The notes: a model not told the origin generated them from the sequence alone. DNA of 64,000 bases from Sphingomonas sp. Leaf22 (GCF_001421715.1 NZ_LMKP01000001.1:200358-264357), one strand, 5' to 3'. Positions 26,299 through 36,887 are shown, counted from the first letter of the stretch. Program-made: numbers and translations.

Positions 26299-27183
26299 AT
26301 GTTTTCCGGCTCGATCCCGGCGCTCGTCACGCCGTTTGCGGACGGCAATTTCGACGAAGCCTCGTTCCGCGCGCTGGTCGACTGGCAGGTGGAAAGCGGA
26401 TCGAGCGCGCTGGTCCCGTGCGGCACCACCGGCGAGGCGGCGACGATGACGATCGAGGAGCATGACCATGTCGTGCGCGTCTGCGTCGATCAGGCCGCCG
26501 GGCGCGTGCCGGTGATCGCCGGTTGCGGATCGAACGACACCGCGGTCGCGCTGCATCATATCCATGCCGCCAAGGCAGCGGGTGCCGCCGCCGCGCTGCT
26601 CGTTCCGCCCTATTACAACCGCCCCAATCAGGAAGGTGTGTTCCGCCATTTCGAGGTGCTGGCGCGTGATGGCGGCCTGCCGATCGTCCTCTACAACGTC
26701 CCCGGCCGCACCATCACCGACATCGCGGTCGAGACGGTCGAGCGCATCGTGAAGGCGTTTCCCGATGTCGTCGTGGGCATCAAGGACGCGACCGGACAGA
26801 TGGCGCGGGTATCCGAACATCGCGCCCGCTGCGGCAACGGCTTCGCGCAACTGTCGGGCAATGACGACATGGCGCTCGCCTTCAACGCGATGGGCGGGGT
26901 GGGAGCGATCTCGGTCACCGCGAATGTCGCGCCGGCAATGTGCGCCGAGTTTCAGGATGCGTGTGCGACGGGCGATTATGGCCGGGCGCTGACGATCCAG
27001 GACCGGCTCTATCCGCTGCACGACGCACTGTTCAGCGATGCGTCGCCGGGGCCGGTCAAATACGCGCTGGGCCGGGTCCGTCCGGGCTTTCCGACCGACC
27101 TGCGCCTGCCGATGACGCCACCGTCGGCGGCGTCGCGGGCGGCGGTCGATGCCGCGCTGGCGCATGCCGGGCTGGTCGGCTGA
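26299..27183 (+). CDS. dapA: 4-hydroxy-tetrahydrodipicolinate synthase
   Basis: 294 residues, a class I aldolase TIM barrel that condenses pyruvate with aspartate semialdehyde in lysine and diaminopimelate synthesis. Hallmarks: CGTTGEAATM (binds pyruvate carboxylate), the tyrosine in VPPYYNRPNQEG, YNVPGRT, and the Schiff-base lysine in VGIKDAT. The start is the ATG at 26299, preceded by CGGAG. dapA commonly sits next to smpB in alphaproteobacteria; here a hybrid kinase gene and a repeat separate them. Divergent from slt. Confidence 0.97.
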   Translation: MFSGSIPALVTPFADGNFDEASFRALVDWQVESGSSALVPCGTTGEAATMTIEEHDHVVRVCVDQAAGRVPVIAGCGSNDTAVALHHIHAAKAAGAAAALLVPPYYNRPNQEGVFRHFEVLARDGGLPIVLYNVPGRTITDIAVETVERIVKAFPDVVVGIKDATGQMARVSEHRARCGNGFAQLSGNDDMALAFNAMGGVGAISVTANVAPAMCAEFQDACATGDYGRALTIQDRLYPLHDALFSDASPGPVKYALGRVRPGFPTDLRLPMTPPSAASRAAVDAALAHAGLVG

Positions 27184-27248
27184 AATGCAGTCGAGCTTCG
27201 CCACCCGTTATTGCGGGAGCACCACGTCGATCGTAAAACGTCGTTCAT

Positions 27249-29861
27249 ATGCCTAACGGACACCTGTCGCAGCAGACCATTACCGGTCGCGAGATCGCTG
27301 CCCATGACTGGTCGCGCACGTCGCTCGGCCCGATCGATTCCTGGCCGGTATCGCTTCGATCGCTGCTGGCGATGATGCTCTCCTGCCCCACGCCGATGTT
27401 CCTGGCATGGGGGCCGGAGCTGCGCTGCTTCTATAACGATGCCTATCGACCGTTGCTGGGCATCCGGATCGCCGGCGCGCTGGGCGAGCGATTCGACATC
27501 GTCTGGTCGAACATCTGGGACGAATTGCTGCCGCTGGTCGAGCAGACGATGGCCGGCGGCAGCGTCACCGCGACCGACATGAAGCTCGACCTCGCCCGCA
27601 CCGGCGAGCCCGAGGACAGCTGGTGGAGCTTCACCTATTCCCCCGCCTTCGACGATGAGGGCCGGGTCGCGGGCCTGCTGTGCGTCACCGGCGAGACGAC
27701 CGCCCGCGTCGTGGCCGAGCGCGAGCGCGCCGCCGCCGACGAACGGTTGCAACAGGCATTGTCGGCGGGCCGCCATATCGGCGCATGGGACTGGGACGTG
27801 CAGGGCGACGTCGTCCGCGCCGATTCGCGCTTCGCCTTGCTCTACGGCGTCGATCCGGCGGTGGCGGAGGCGGGGGCGCCGATCGGCACCTTCTTCGCCG
27901 CGATCCACCCCGACGATCTGCCACGAGCGCAAGAGCAGATCGCGGTGGCGATGGACCCGGCGGGCGACGGCACCTTCATCGCCGAATATCGCGTGGTGCG
28001 TGCCGACGGGACCAGCCGCTGGGTCTCGGCGCAGGGCCGGTGCAGCTTCGACGACGAAGGCCGCCCCGCCCATTTCCCTGGCGTCAGCTACGACATCGAC
28101 GACCGCAAACAGGCCGAGCTGGCGACGCTGGCGGCGAAGGTCGAGCGCGAGTTCGTCCTGTCGCTCAGCGCCCGTCAGCGCGCGGCGACCGATCCCGAAA
28201 CGATCATGCGGTTCACCGCCCGGGCGCTCGGCGAACGGCTCGACGTCCACCGCGTCTGCTTCGCGCGGGTCGGGGAGAATCGTGTCCGCTATATCGCCGG
28301 TTGGAACGACGGCGCGCTGCCGCCGCTGATCGGCGATCATTCGATCGACCGGATGGGCCGGAGCAACACGTCGCTGCTGCGCGCCGGCCGGACGGTTGTG
28401 TCCGACGCCTTTGCACAGGACGACCGGTTCGAGCCCGATACCGTCGCCAGCTACAGCGCGAGGTCGGGCCTTGCCGTACCGCTGCGGCGCGACGGGCGGC
28501 TCGAAGGGTTGCTCATCATCGGTCATGCCGAACCCCGCCACTGGCTGCCGGGCGAAATCGCGCTGGTGCAGGAAGTCGCGGAGATCAGCTGGGTCACGAT
28601 CCAGCGCGCCGATGCGCTGCTCCGGCTGGAGGCGAAGGTCGGGCGACAGGGTGCGCAGCTCGAACGGGTCGCGACCGAACTCCACGACGCCGCCTCCGCC
28701 CGCGCCGCTGCCGAAACCCAGGTACGCCAGTTGCAGAAGATGGAGGCCGTCGGCCAGCTGACCGGCGGCATCGCGCATGATTTCAACAATATGCTGGCGG
28801 TGGTGATCGGCGGGCTCGACATGATCGACCGGCGGCTCGCCAGCGGTCGCTACGATGTCGGCGGCTATGTCGAGGCGGCGAAGGACGGCGCCACCCGCGC
28901 CGCCGCGCTGACCCAGCGGCTGCTCGCCTTTTCGCGCCAGTCGCCGCTGTCGCCCGAACCGGTCGAGGGCAACCGCCTGATCGCCGACCTGACCGACCTG
29001 CTCGCGCGGACGCTGGGCGAACGCATCGCGGTGGAGACGGTGCTCGGTGCCGGCCTGTGGCGGGCGGAGGCCGATCGCGGGCAGCTCGAAAATGCGATCG
29101 TTAATCTTGCCGTCAACGCCCGCGACGCGATGCCCGACGGCGGACGGCTGACGATCGAAACCGCGAACGCCCATGTCGGCGACGATTATGCGCGCGAGGC
29201 GGACATGGCGGCCGGGCAATATGTGCTGATCGCGGTCAGCGATACCGGCACCGGCATGCCGCCCGAGGTGCTGGCCAAGGCGTTCGATCCGTTCTTCACC
29301 ACCAAACCGGTCGGGCGCGGCACCGGCCTTGGCCTCAGCCAGGTGTTCGGCTTCGTCCGTCAGTCGCGCGGGCATGTTCGCATCTATAGCGAGCCGGGGG
29401 TGGGGACGACGGTCCGCCTCTATCTGCCGCGCTTCTATGGCGAGACGCCGACCCCGACCCCCCGCCTGACCACCGGGCCGGTGCGCGGCGGCGGCGCGCA
29501 TGAATCGATCCTGGTGGTCGAGGACGAGATGCGCGTCCGCAGCTTCTCGGTCGAGGTGCTGCGCGATCTCGGCTACACCGTCTTCCATGCGTCGGACGGG
29601 TTCGAGGCGGTCGAGATGCTCGAAAACGGGTTGCAGGTGACCCTGCTGTTCACCGACGTGGTGATGCCGCGCATGACCGGGCGCGAGCTTGCCGACCGCG
29701 CGCTGACCATGTTCCCCGGACTGCGCGTGCTCTACACCACCGGCTATACCCGCAACGCCGTGGTGCATAACGGCGTGCTCGATCCGGGGACGCGGTTGCT
29801 GCCCAAGCCGTTCGACGTCGACGAACTGGCAAGGAAGGTCCGGGAAGCGCTGGACGCGTAA
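27249..29861 (+). CDS. Hybrid sensor histidine kinase (PAS-PAS-GAF-HisKA-HATPase-REC)
   Basis: 870 residues, no membrane segment, so it is a cytoplasmic sensor. An N-terminal PAS-like module begins [16 protein letters not shown] and contains [21 protein letters not shown] second PAS with PAC (about 165-285) and a GAF domain (about 290-460) follow. The phosphoacceptor region is GGIAHDFNN with His near residue 509; HATPase motifs are [25 protein letters not shown] and [15 protein letters not shown]-terminal receiver has Asp near residue 803 ([10 protein letters not shown]). The signal sensed is unknown. It lies between dapA and smpB. Confidence 0.94.
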   Translation: MPNGHLSQQTITGREIAAHDWSRTSLGPIDSWPVSLRSLLAMMLSCPTPMFLAWGPELRCFYNDAYRPLLGIRIAGALGERFDIVWSNIWDELLPLVEQTMAGGSVTATDMKLDLARTGEPEDSWWSFTYSPAFDDEGRVAGLLCVTGETTARVVAERERAAADERLQQALSAGRHIGAWDWDVQGDVVRADSRFALLYGVDPAVAEAGAPIGTFFAAIHPDDLPRAQEQIAVAMDPAGDGTFIAEYRVVRADGTSRWVSAQGRCSFDDEGRPAHFPGVSYDIDDRKQAELATLAAKVEREFVLSLSARQRAATDPETIMRFTARALGERLDVHRVCFARVGENRVRYIAGWNDGALPPLIGDHSIDRMGRSNTSLLRAGRTVVSDAFAQDDRFEPDTVASYSARSGLAVPLRRDGRLEGLLIIGHAEPRHWLPGEIALVQEVAEISWVTIQRADALLRLEAKVGRQGAQLERVATELHDAASARAAAETQVRQLQKMEAVGQLTGGIAHDFNNMLAVVIGGLDMIDRRLASGRYDVGGYVEAAKDGATRAAALTQRLLAFSRQSPLSPEPVEGNRLIADLTDLLARTLGERIAVETVLGAGLWRAEADRGQLENAIVNLAVNARDAMPDGGRLTIETANAHVGDDYAREADMAAGQYVLIAVSDTGTGMPPEVLAKAFDPFFTTKPVGRGTGLGLSQVFGFVRQSRGHVRIYSEPGVGTTVRLYLPRFYGETPTPTPRLTTGPVRGGGAHESILVVEDEMRVRSFSVEVLRDLGYTVFHASDGFEAVEMLENGLQVTLLFTDVVMPRMTGRELADRALTMFPGLRVLYTTGYTRNAVVHNGVLDPGTRLLPKPFDVDELARKVREALDA

Positions 29862-29996
29862 GTCCTCCCCGGCACGGGGAGGGGGACCAGCGAAGCTGGT
29901 GGAGGGGGCGGTCCGCACACGCAACGCTGCGGTGCGCCGCCACCCCCCTCCACCACCGCTACGCGGCGGTCCCCCTCCCCGCGGGGCGGGGAGGAC
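29862..29996. repeat. Paired palindromic (BIME-like) intergenic element, copy 2
   Basis: Same plan as the element at 20030-20162: outer GTCCTCCCCG/CGGGGAGGAC, inner ACCAGC-GAA-GCTGGT and ACCACCGC-TAC-GCGGCGGT, joined by about 45 bases. It starts at the base after the kinase stop codon, so it may also end that transcript. Confidence 0.85.
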
Positions 29997-30045
29997 TTTG
30001 CGGCCGGCGCTTCCCCTGCGCCCCCTGACCTCCTATGTCCCGCGC

Positions 30046-30528
30046 ATGAGCCGTCCGCGTCCCCAGCTGTTCGACAAGAAAAAGACCGTCGCCGAAAACC
30101 GCCGCGCGCGGTTCGATTACGAGATCGACACCGTGTACGAGGCCGGGATCGCCCTGACCGGCACCGAAGTGAAAGCGTTGCGCTTCGGCGAGGGGTCGAT
30201 TGCCGAAAGCTATGCCGATGTCCGCGACGGGCAGGTGTGGCTCATCAATTCCAACGTCCCCGAATTCAGCCACGGCAACCGCTTCAATCACGAACCGCGT
30301 CGTCCGCGTAAACTGCTGCTTCACGAACGTGAGATAAACAAGATGCACGGCGCGGTGGCGCGCGACGGCATGACGCTGATCGCGCTATCGGTGTATTTCA
30401 ACGGCAAGGGGCGGGCGAAGGTCGAACTGGCACTGGCCAAGGGTCGCAAGACCCACGACAAGCGCGAGCACATCAAGGAACGGGACTGGAAGCGTGAACA
30501 GGGAAGGTTGCTCCGCGACCGTGGCTGA
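30046..30528 (+). CDS. smpB: SsrA-binding protein SmpB
   Basis: 160 residues; binds tmRNA and brings it to stalled ribosomes for trans-translation. Motifs: [40 protein letters not shown] (usually Y for F), LLLHEREI and the C-terminal basic tail GKKTHDKRE-type (seen as [20 protein letters not shown]). The start at 30046 fits family length; an ATG 12 bases earlier is also possible. The 3' end overlaps the DUF2062 gene. Confidence 0.97.
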   Translation: MSRPRPQLFDKKKTVAENRRARFDYEIDTVYEAGIALTGTEVKALRFGEGSIAESYADVRDGQVWLINSNVPEFSHGNRFNHEPRRPRKLLLHEREINKMHGAVARDGMTLIALSVYFNGKGRAKVELALAKGRKTHDKREHIKERDWKREQGRLLRDRG

Positions 30529-31102
30529 TCCCGCTGGCGACGACCGGGGGCTGGGCAGCCGTGCGCTCCGCTGGGTCCGCGCGAACCTGCCGACGCGCGA
30601 ATCGATGGAGGCCAACCGCTTCCTGCGGCCGGTCGCGCACCGTGTCCTCGCGCCCGAATTATGGCGATTCACCCGCCGCTCGGTCCCGCGCGGCGTGGCG
30701 CTGGGCATGTTTACCGGCATCCTGATCCCGCTGGGTCAGATTCCGGCGTCGGCGGTCCTCGCGCTGCCGCTTCGCGCCAATGTGCCGGCGGCGGCGCTGA
30801 CCACTTTCTTCACCAACCCGATCACCACGCCGCTGCTGTTCATTCTCTATTACAAGGTCGGGGCATGGTTGCTCCACCTCGACCGGGTCGTGCCGGGCCG
30901 GCCGATCGGCGACGCCGTCGCCACGCCGCCGGGCTGGCTCGAATGGCTGGTGGCGGAGGTCGGCCCGGCGACCGCGCTCGGCATGGTCGTGTGCTCGGTG
31001 GTCGGCGCGGTGCTGGGCTATGCGGTCGCGGCGCTCGGTTGGCGGTGGTGGATCGCCGCCAAGTGGAAGCGGCGGGGGCATGGAGCGCGGGCTTCCCTAT
31101 AG
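30494..31102 (+). CDS. DUF2062 membrane protein
   Basis: 202 residues from a GTG at 30494 (a second GTG at 30521 would give 193). Two to three hydrophobic segments and the DUF2062 core: [20 protein letters not shown], then [20 protein letters not shown]. It overlaps smpB, so its translation is likely coupled. Family members are small inner-membrane proteins of unknown function, sometimes fused to glycosyltransferases. The C-terminus is basic ([15 protein letters not shown]). Confidence 0.9.
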   Translation: MNREGCSATVADPAGDDRGLGSRALRWVRANLPTRESMEANRFLRPVAHRVLAPELWRFTRRSVPRGVALGMFTGILIPLGQIPASAVLALPLRANVPAAALTTFFTNPITTPLLFILYYKVGAWLLHLDRVVPGRPIGDAVATPPGWLEWLVAEVGPATALGMVVCSVVGAVLGYAVAALGWRWWIAAKWKRRGHGARASL

Positions 31103-31104
31103 CA

Positions 31105-31230
31105 TCTCCGTTCGGTTCGAGCAGCTTCGAGCTTGTCGAGAAGCGTCCGTCGAGAACCCTGTGTTTGGGGCAACCCCTTCTCGACTACGGTTCTCGACAA
31201 GCTCGAACCTGCGCTCGAAGCAAACGGAGA
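31105..31230. repeat. Imperfect inverted repeat, TTCGAGC/TTGTCGAG family
   Basis: Arms of about 40 bases: TCTCCGTTCGGTTCGAGCAG... at the left and its complement ...CTCGAAGCAAACGGAGA at the right, each containing CGAGCTTGTCGAGAA or its reverse. The arms are related to the outer arms of 22369-22644. It lies between the DUF2062 and M13 peptidase genes. Confidence 0.75.
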
Positions 31231-31332
31231 TGGAAAGGACGCGAGAGGGCCTTTTGGGTCAAACCAGATATTGACGATCGATATGCCGGGGTGCAGCATG
31301 ACCGTATCACCCGATACGAAGAGGCTTTCCCG

Positions 31333-33396
31333 ATGCGGCGTAGTTTCGTCCTGACCACCTTGCTCGCGGCTTCCGCTTTGTCGGCCTGCGCGACCACGCA
31401 GCCCGTCGAGACGGCCACGCCCACCCCCGCGACCGCCATGGCCGAGCCTGCGCCGGCACCCAAGCCCGAGATCGGCGACTTCGGCTTCGACGTCACCGGC
31501 ATGGATCGCGCGGTGAAGCCGGGCGACAATTTCTACAAATATGCCAATGGCGCGTGGGAAAAGATCACGCCGATCCCCGCCGACAAGTCGAGCTACGGCA
31601 TGTTCACCGCGCTGGACGACCTGTCGAAGACGCGGACCCGCGAGCTGCTCGATGAGGCGAAGGGCGATCCCAACTCGAAGATCGGGGTCGCCTATGCGAC
31701 CTTCCTCGACAGCGACGCGATCGAGGCGAAGGGGCTGGCCCCGATCCAGCCGTGGCTGACCGAAATCAAGGGCCTTTCGTCCAAGGCCGGCTATGCCGCG
31801 CTCGCGGCGAAGGCAGCGCAGACCGGTGTTGGCGGGCCGTTCGGTGCCTATGTCGGTCCTGACGACAAGCAGCCGCAGGTCTATGCGTTGCAGAGCGCAC
31901 AAGGCGGCATCGGCCTGCCCGACCGCGATTACTATCTGTCGACCGACGCCAAGCTGGTCGAAACGCGCAAGGCCTACGAAGCGCATCTCGCCAAGGTGCT
32001 GACGCTGGCGGGTGAATCGAATGCAGCGGCGCGGGCCAAGGCGGTCGTCGACTTCGAAACGAAGATTGCCCGCGCGCACTGGACCCGGATCGAAAGCCGC
32101 GACGCGAACAAGACCTATAACAAGATGACCGTCGCCGAACTGCAGCGCAAAGCGCCGGGGTTCGACTTCGCGACCTATTTCCGCACCCTCGGTGCCAGCA
32201 CCCCCGATGTGATCGTCGCCCAGCCGACCGCGTTCACCGGCATGGCCAGGGTGATCGGCGCGGCCCCGATCGGCGTGCTGAAAGACCAGTTGCTGCTCCG
32301 CTCGCTCGACAATTTTGCGAGCGTGCTGCCCAAGGCGTTCGATGCCGAGAATTTCGCCTTTTACGGCACCGTCCTGTCGGGCACGCCGCAGCAGGAGGAA
32401 CGGTGGAAGCGTGCGGTCGACTTCACGTCGGAGGCGGTCGCCGACGATGTCAGCAAGGCCTATGTCGCGAAATTCTTCCCGCCCGCGACCAAGGCGGCGG
32501 CGGACGAACTGGTCCGCAACGTGACCGAGGCGATGGGCCGCCGGATCGATAACCTCGACTGGATGGCACCCGAGACCAAGGCGAAGGCGCGCGCCAAGCT
32601 GGCCGCGTTCACGCCCAAGATCGGTTATCCCGACCAGTGGCGCGACATGAGCGACCTGACGATTACGCCCGGCGACGCGTTGGGCAACATGGTCCGCGCG
32701 AACCAGTGGCAGCAGCGTTACAACGTCCAGCATCTCGGCAAGCCGATCCAGAAATGGGAATGGTTCATGACGCCGATGACGGTGAACGCCTATGCGAATC
32801 CGGTCATGAACGAGATCGTGTTCCCCGCCGCGATCCTGCAGCCGCCCTTCTTCGATCCCAACGCCGATCCGGCGATCAATTACGGCGCGATCGGCGCGGT
32901 GATCGGGCACGAAATCAGCCACCATTTCGACGATCAGGGTCGCAAATACGACGTCAACGGCAGCCTGACCGACTGGTGGACCGCCGAGGACGTGAAGCGG
33001 TTCGACGAACGCACCGCCGCACTGGTCAAACAATATGACGCCTACGAACCGCTGCCCGGCATGCATGTGAAGGGCGAGTTGACGCTGGGCGAAAATATCG
33101 CCGATCTGGCCGGGCTGACCGCGGCATGGGATGCCTATTCCCATGCCTATCCGGGCGAGCAGAAGGCGATCGACGGCTTCACCCCCGAACAGCGTTTCTA
33201 TCTCGGCTGGGCACAGGTGTGGCGGCGCAGCTACCGCGAGGCGAATCTGCGCCAGCGGCTGCTGACCGATCCGCACAGCCCGTCCGAACAGCGCGCGTGG
33301 GTCGTCCGCAATCTCGACCCGTGGTATTCGGGTTACAAGCCGGCGGCGGGCGAATATCTGTTCCTGCCCCCCGAACAGCGCGTCCGCATCTGGTAA
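31333..33396 (+). CDS. M13-family (neprilysin-like) zinc metallopeptidase, lipoprotein
   Basis: 687 residues. A lipoprotein signal (VLTTLLAASALSAC) is followed by the M13 N-terminal helical domain (NFYKYANGAWEKITPIPADK) and catalytic domain with zinc motif VIGHEISHHFDDQG, third ligand in GELTLGENIADLAG, and substrate-binding NAYANP. Family members cut peptides in the periplasm or at the cell surface. The ATG at 31333 follows GAGG and opens into the signal. The C-terminal PEQRVRIW matches the usual family end. Confidence 0.96.
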   Translation: MRRSFVLTTLLAASALSACATTQPVETATPTPATAMAEPAPAPKPEIGDFGFDVTGMDRAVKPGDNFYKYANGAWEKITPIPADKSSYGMFTALDDLSKTRTRELLDEAKGDPNSKIGVAYATFLDSDAIEAKGLAPIQPWLTEIKGLSSKAGYAALAAKAAQTGVGGPFGAYVGPDDKQPQVYALQSAQGGIGLPDRDYYLSTDAKLVETRKAYEAHLAKVLTLAGESNAAARAKAVVDFETKIARAHWTRIESRDANKTYNKMTVAELQRKAPGFDFATYFRTLGASTPDVIVAQPTAFTGMARVIGAAPIGVLKDQLLLRSLDNFASVLPKAFDAENFAFYGTVLSGTPQQEERWKRAVDFTSEAVADDVSKAYVAKFFPPATKAAADELVRNVTEAMGRRIDNLDWMAPETKAKARAKLAAFTPKIGYPDQWRDMSDLTITPGDALGNMVRANQWQQRYNVQHLGKPIQKWEWFMTPMTVNAYANPVMNEIVFPAAILQPPFFDPNADPAINYGAIGAVIGHEISHHFDDQGRKYDVNGSLTDWWTAEDVKRFDERTAALVKQYDAYEPLPGMHVKGELTLGENIADLAGLTAAWDAYSHAYPGEQKAIDGFTPEQRFYLGWAQVWRRSYREANLRQRLLTDPHSPSEQRAWVVRNLDPWYSGYKPAAGEYLFLPPEQRVRIW

Positions 33397-33404
33397 ATGC
33401 CGTT

Positions 33405-33428
33405 CCCTCTCCCCGTTAGGGGAGAGGG
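33405..33428 (+). terminator. Hairpin after the M13 peptidase gene
   Basis: A perfect 10-bp stem (CCCTCTCCCC, loop GTTA, GGGGAGAGGG) starts 8 bp past the stop codon. No T-run follows, so it may act as a mRNA-end stabiliser or as part of a dispersed repeat as much as a terminator. Confidence 0.55.
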
Positions 33429-33494
33429 ATGCGCAGACTTGGTCTTTGCATCTGCAAAGGCCTAGGGCCGACCGACATTCAGTAAGGTTTCGAC

Positions 33495-33607
33495 TTCTCC
33501 CCTCTCTGACAAGGGAGGGGTCGGGGGTGGGTTGGCCAGCGAGGAAGCGACTCGCCCAGCCCCAGACCGACCCACCCCCAGCCCCTCCCTTGTCAGGAAG
33601 GGGAGAA
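33495..33607. repeat. Long inverted repeat (CTCCCTTGTCAG family)
   Basis: Arms TTCTCCCCTCTCTGACAAGG... and ...CCTTGTCAGGAAGGGGAGAA, each extending about 40 bases inward through GAGGGG and GGGGGTGGGT, are separated by a short spacer. The 510-bp gap between the M13 gene and cckA (33397-33906) otherwise shows no gene; the last 200 bases are probably the cckA promoter region. Confidence 0.75.
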
Positions 33608-33906
33608 TTTCGCTGGCCTGACAGCTTAATGTCGATTGGCTTTAGTCGAAGCTGGGAGGGGGGCGCTCGCTGATGCGAGCGTGCGAGCCGCGAGGCTCAT
33701 CTCACCCTGCTCTCAACCTTCGTAAACCAGTCGAGTTGGCAGGCCCCTGTATCCCTCTCCCGGTTCAGTCGAGAGAGGCCCGAAATGCGACGAACGTGAA
33801 TTTGCACAAGCAAACATTCCGTTTGCCGCCATCCGGCCGGCGCGCCGCACCCTGTCACCCGCACAACGCTTGACGTGCGGGGGCCAACCATCCCAACAGC
33901 CTAACC

Positions 33907-36294
33907 ATGCTGCCGAAATTTTCCGCTGGCCCGTCGCCGGTCCTGCCCCTGATCACTGCGCTTGCCGCCGGGGTCGTTGCGGGTGCCATCGTCCTGTGGC
34001 TGATCGGCAGCGTGGCCGTAGCGACCGGCTTCGCCGCGGCGGCGGTGGTGCTGGCCGGCGTGGCGCAGGCGGTGCTGCACTGGACCGATACCCGCGAACC
34101 CGTCGAGCCGAGCGTCGACTGGTCGCTGGTGCAGGCGATCGCCGCCACCTGTCCGCTCGCGCTGGCGGTGACCGACCGGGCCGGGCGGCTGGTCAGCGCC
34201 AATGACCGGTTCGCGACGATGTTCGGCGGATATCCGACGCCGCCGGGCGTGCTGGGCGACGGGGTCGATGCCAACACGCTGGCGGGGGCCGCCCGGTCGG
34301 CGTGGCGCGACGGCGAGGCGCGGGCGACGGTGCGGCAGGGCGATGCCCCGCTCAACGTGACGCTCAGCCGCGCCGGGGACAACATGCTCGTCTGGCAGTT
34401 CGAAGGCGGGCAGGTCATTGCCGAGGCGATGACGATGCGCAACATGATCGCCGGCACCGCCGGCGACCGGCTGGGCGTCGCCGGCGTGATGCTCGCGCTG
34501 CTCAGCCCCGATGGCCGGATCCGCGCTGCCAACCGCGTGTTCCGCGCCCGTGCCGTCGGCAATGAGGACGCCGCGATCGAGGGCCGCGATTTCGCGCGGT
34601 TCCTCGTCACCGACCATCGCGGTCGGGTGCGCTTCGAACGCGAGGGGCTGGGCGGCGATCCGCTGCGCATCGTACAGGTCCCGATTACCGACGATCCTGC
34701 CGGGCCGATGCTGGTGGCGTTGCTCGACGAGGAGGAGGCGCCGGTCGGGCTGATGCCGATCGCCGCGCCGGGATCGGCGGGGCAGGTGCGCGCGCTCGTG
34801 TCGCTGTTGCCGGTCGGCATGGCGCTGGTCGATCGCGACGGGCGCTTCCTGCACATGAACGACGCTTTCATCCGCGCGACCGGCGTCAATCCGGTCGCGC
34901 CGCCACTCTATCCGGGCGATCTGGTGGTGCGTGAGGACAAGGCCGCGCTGGCCGATGCCGTCCGCCGGTTCGCTGGTGGCGCGCAGCACAATGCCGACAT
35001 GGCGGTCCGGCTGGCCGATCGTTCCGACGAACCGATCGCGCTGACCATTGCCGGTGCGCGCGGGCTGGGCGAGGCCGCCGTCGTCCTGTCGCTGCGCGAT
35101 ACGGGCGAGGAGGGCAAGCTCAAGCGGCAGGTGGCACAGGCGACCAAGATGCAGGCGGTCGGCCAGCTCGCCGGCGGTGTCGCGCATGATTTCAACAACA
35201 TCCTGACCGCGATCATCGGCCATTGCGACCTGATGCTGATGCGCCATTCGCCCGGCGACAGCGATTATGACGATATCCAGCAGATCCGCGCCAATTCGAA
35301 CCGCGCCGCCAGCCTGACCCGCCAGCTGCTCGCCTTCTCGCGCCAGCAGACGCTGCGCCCGCAGGTCTTGCAGCTGCCCGACGTCATTTCCGAAGTCTCG
35401 AACCTGCTCAAGCGGCTGCTGGGGGAGACGGTGCAACTGGTCGTCAATCACGGGCGCGGTCTGGGGTCGGTGCGCGCCGATCCGGGGCAGCTCGAACAGG
35501 TCGTCGTCAACCTCGCGGTCAATGCCCGCGACGCGATGCTGTCGCAGGGCGGCAACCGCAACGTGCTGACCATCGAAACACTGGCGACCAGCGCGCAGGA
35601 AGTCCGCGCGATGGACGACGACGTCCTGCCGATCGGCGATTATGTGACGATGAAGGTGTCCGACACCGGCACCGGCATCCCACCCGAAATCCTGCCGAAG
35701 ATCTTCGAACCCTTCTTCACCACCAAGGAAGTGGGCAAGGGGACCGGCCTCGGCCTGTCGACCGTCTATGGCATCATCAAACAGTCGGGCGGCTATATCT
35801 TTGCCGAATCGCGTGCCGGGCGCGGCGCGACCTTCGTCATCCACCTGCCGGTCCATGCCGCCGCCGCCGAACCGCCGCGCCTTGGCACCAACCCGAAGCT
35901 CAAGACCGAACCGACCGCGCCGGCATGGGGGTCGGGCACGATCCTGCTGGTCGAGGACGAGGACATGGTCCGCGCCATCGCCGAACGTGCGCTCACCCGA
36001 CAGGGCTATACCGTGATGACCGCCGAAAATGGCGAGGTCGCGCTCGAACTGCTCGCCGACCGGCCGCATATCGACCTGCTCATTTCCGACGTGGTCATGC
36101 CGACGATGGATGGTCCGACGATGGTCGGCCACGTACGCAAAGTCTATCCGACCTTGCCGATCCTGTTCATGTCGGGCTACGCCGAAGAGCAGCTGCGTCG
36201 ATCGATTGATCTGGATCAAGTTTCGTTCCTGCCCAAGCCGTTTTCGGTCCAGCAACTCGCCACGGCGGCGCGCGACGCGCTGTCGAACACCTGA
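33907..36294 (+). CDS. cckA: Cell-cycle hybrid histidine kinase CckA
   Basis: 795 residues. Two N-terminal membrane helices (about 12-56), two PAS-like regions, then a HisKA/HATPase core that follows CckA closely: [20 protein letters not shown] (His near 427), [50 protein letters not shown] receiver domain carries Asp near 728 ([13 protein letters not shown]). CckA phosphorylates ChpT, which passes phosphate to CtrA and CpdR to control the alphaproteobacterial cell cycle. No clear ribosome site precedes the ATG. The receiver gene 55 bp downstream may be co-transcribed. Confidence 0.9.
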   Translation: MLPKFSAGPSPVLPLITALAAGVVAGAIVLWLIGSVAVATGFAAAAVVLAGVAQAVLHWTDTREPVEPSVDWSLVQAIAATCPLALAVTDRAGRLVSANDRFATMFGGYPTPPGVLGDGVDANTLAGAARSAWRDGEARATVRQGDAPLNVTLSRAGDNMLVWQFEGGQVIAEAMTMRNMIAGTAGDRLGVAGVMLALLSPDGRIRAANRVFRARAVGNEDAAIEGRDFARFLVTDHRGRVRFEREGLGGDPLRIVQVPITDDPAGPMLVALLDEEEAPVGLMPIAAPGSAGQVRALVSLLPVGMALVDRDGRFLHMNDAFIRATGVNPVAPPLYPGDLVVREDKAALADAVRRFAGGAQHNADMAVRLADRSDEPIALTIAGARGLGEAAVVLSLRDTGEEGKLKRQVAQATKMQAVGQLAGGVAHDFNNILTAIIGHCDLMLMRHSPGDSDYDDIQQIRANSNRAASLTRQLLAFSRQQTLRPQVLQLPDVISEVSNLLKRLLGETVQLVVNHGRGLGSVRADPGQLEQVVVNLAVNARDAMLSQGGNRNVLTIETLATSAQEVRAMDDDVLPIGDYVTMKVSDTGTGIPPEILPKIFEPFFTTKEVGKGTGLGLSTVYGIIKQSGGYIFAESRAGRGATFVIHLPVHAAAAEPPRLGTNPKLKTEPTAPAWGSGTILLVEDEDMVRAIAERALTRQGYTVMTAENGEVALELLADRPHIDLLISDVVMPTMDGPTMVGHVRKVYPTLPILFMSGYAEEQLRRSIDLDQVSFLPKPFSVQQLATAARDALSNT

Positions 36295-36349
36295 TGGTAC
36301 GTGGAATCCTGTTGCGGTGTTCCCGCTTTGACCGCTAAGGACCGCGCAT

Positions 36350-36703
36350 ATGACTTCGCCCGCCCGGATCCTCGTCGTTGAGGATGAACCCCTGATCGCC
36401 ATGATGCTTGAGGATTTCCTCGATCTGCTCGGTCGAACCGTCACCGGTACTGCCGACAATGTCGGCGCGGCACTGGCGGCCGTCGATCGCGGCGGCATCG
36501 ATGCGGTGATCCTCGACGTGCATCTGCGCGCCGGGGAGAAGAGCTGGCCGGTCGCGGACCGGCTGGCGGCGGCGGGCATCCCCTTCGTGCTGGCGACCGG
36601 CGGGTCGGGCGACATGATTGAGGCCGCGCACCGCGACCGTCCGGTGCTGTCGAAGCCGTTCACGATGGACGCGGTCGAGAAGGCGCTGAACGACCTCGCT
36701 TAA
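36350..36703 (+). CDS. Single-domain response regulator
   Basis: 117 residues, one receiver domain only: acidic pocket VVEDEPLIAMMLED, phosphoacceptor Asp in VILDVHLRAG, switch residue in VLATGGSG and Lys in VLSKPF. The LDVHL...PVADRLAAAGIPF pattern is typical of receivers linked to HWE-family kinases rather than CpdR. With no output domain it probably acts through protein contact or as a phosphate sink. It follows cckA by 55 bp; whether it is a CckA partner is unknown. Confidence 0.92.
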   Translation: MTSPARILVVEDEPLIAMMLEDFLDLLGRTVTGTADNVGAALAAVDRGGIDAVILDVHLRAGEKSWPVADRLAAAGIPFVLATGGSGDMIEAAHRDRPVLSKPFTMDAVEKALNDLA

Positions 36704-36710
36704 CTGTCTG

Positions 36711-36732
36711 AAAATGCGCGGTTGCGCGTTTT
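36711..36732 (+). terminator. Probable intrinsic terminator after the receiver gene
   Basis: AAAATGCGC - GGTT - GCGCGTTTT forms a stem with one G-T pair and ends in a four-T run. It begins 8 bp after the stop codon at 36703. Confidence 0.7.
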
Positions 36733-36887
36733 GCGGGCCGGCACTGCCCTGAACCTTGCTCCTTCGCGAGTTGCCAAACGGATCTTCGGCGGCCGTCCGC
36801 AGGGCAATTTTCGTGCGGCAACTTGATCGAAAACCGCGCTAACTTCGTATACCGCTGCTTGACAAGCCGCAGAGCCGGAACGAGCCT

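Noticed and set aside
31018..33276. Long minus-strand open frame opposite the M13 peptidase
   Set aside because: No domain, and the plus strand encodes a full M13 enzyme with intact zinc motif and signal peptide.
33439..33480. Possible riboswitch or small RNA in the gap before cckA
   Set aside because: Only palindromic repeats are visible; no known riboswitch core could be recognised.
33901..36663. A 920-codon open frame antisense to cckA and the receiver gene
   Set aside because: Composition is that of antisense GC-rich DNA, and it crosses two well-supported genes.
36711..36887. Hidden small gene between the receiver and the TPR-like gene
   Set aside because: The stretch holds a terminator hairpin and presumably a promoter; no frame of useful length with a ribosome site.
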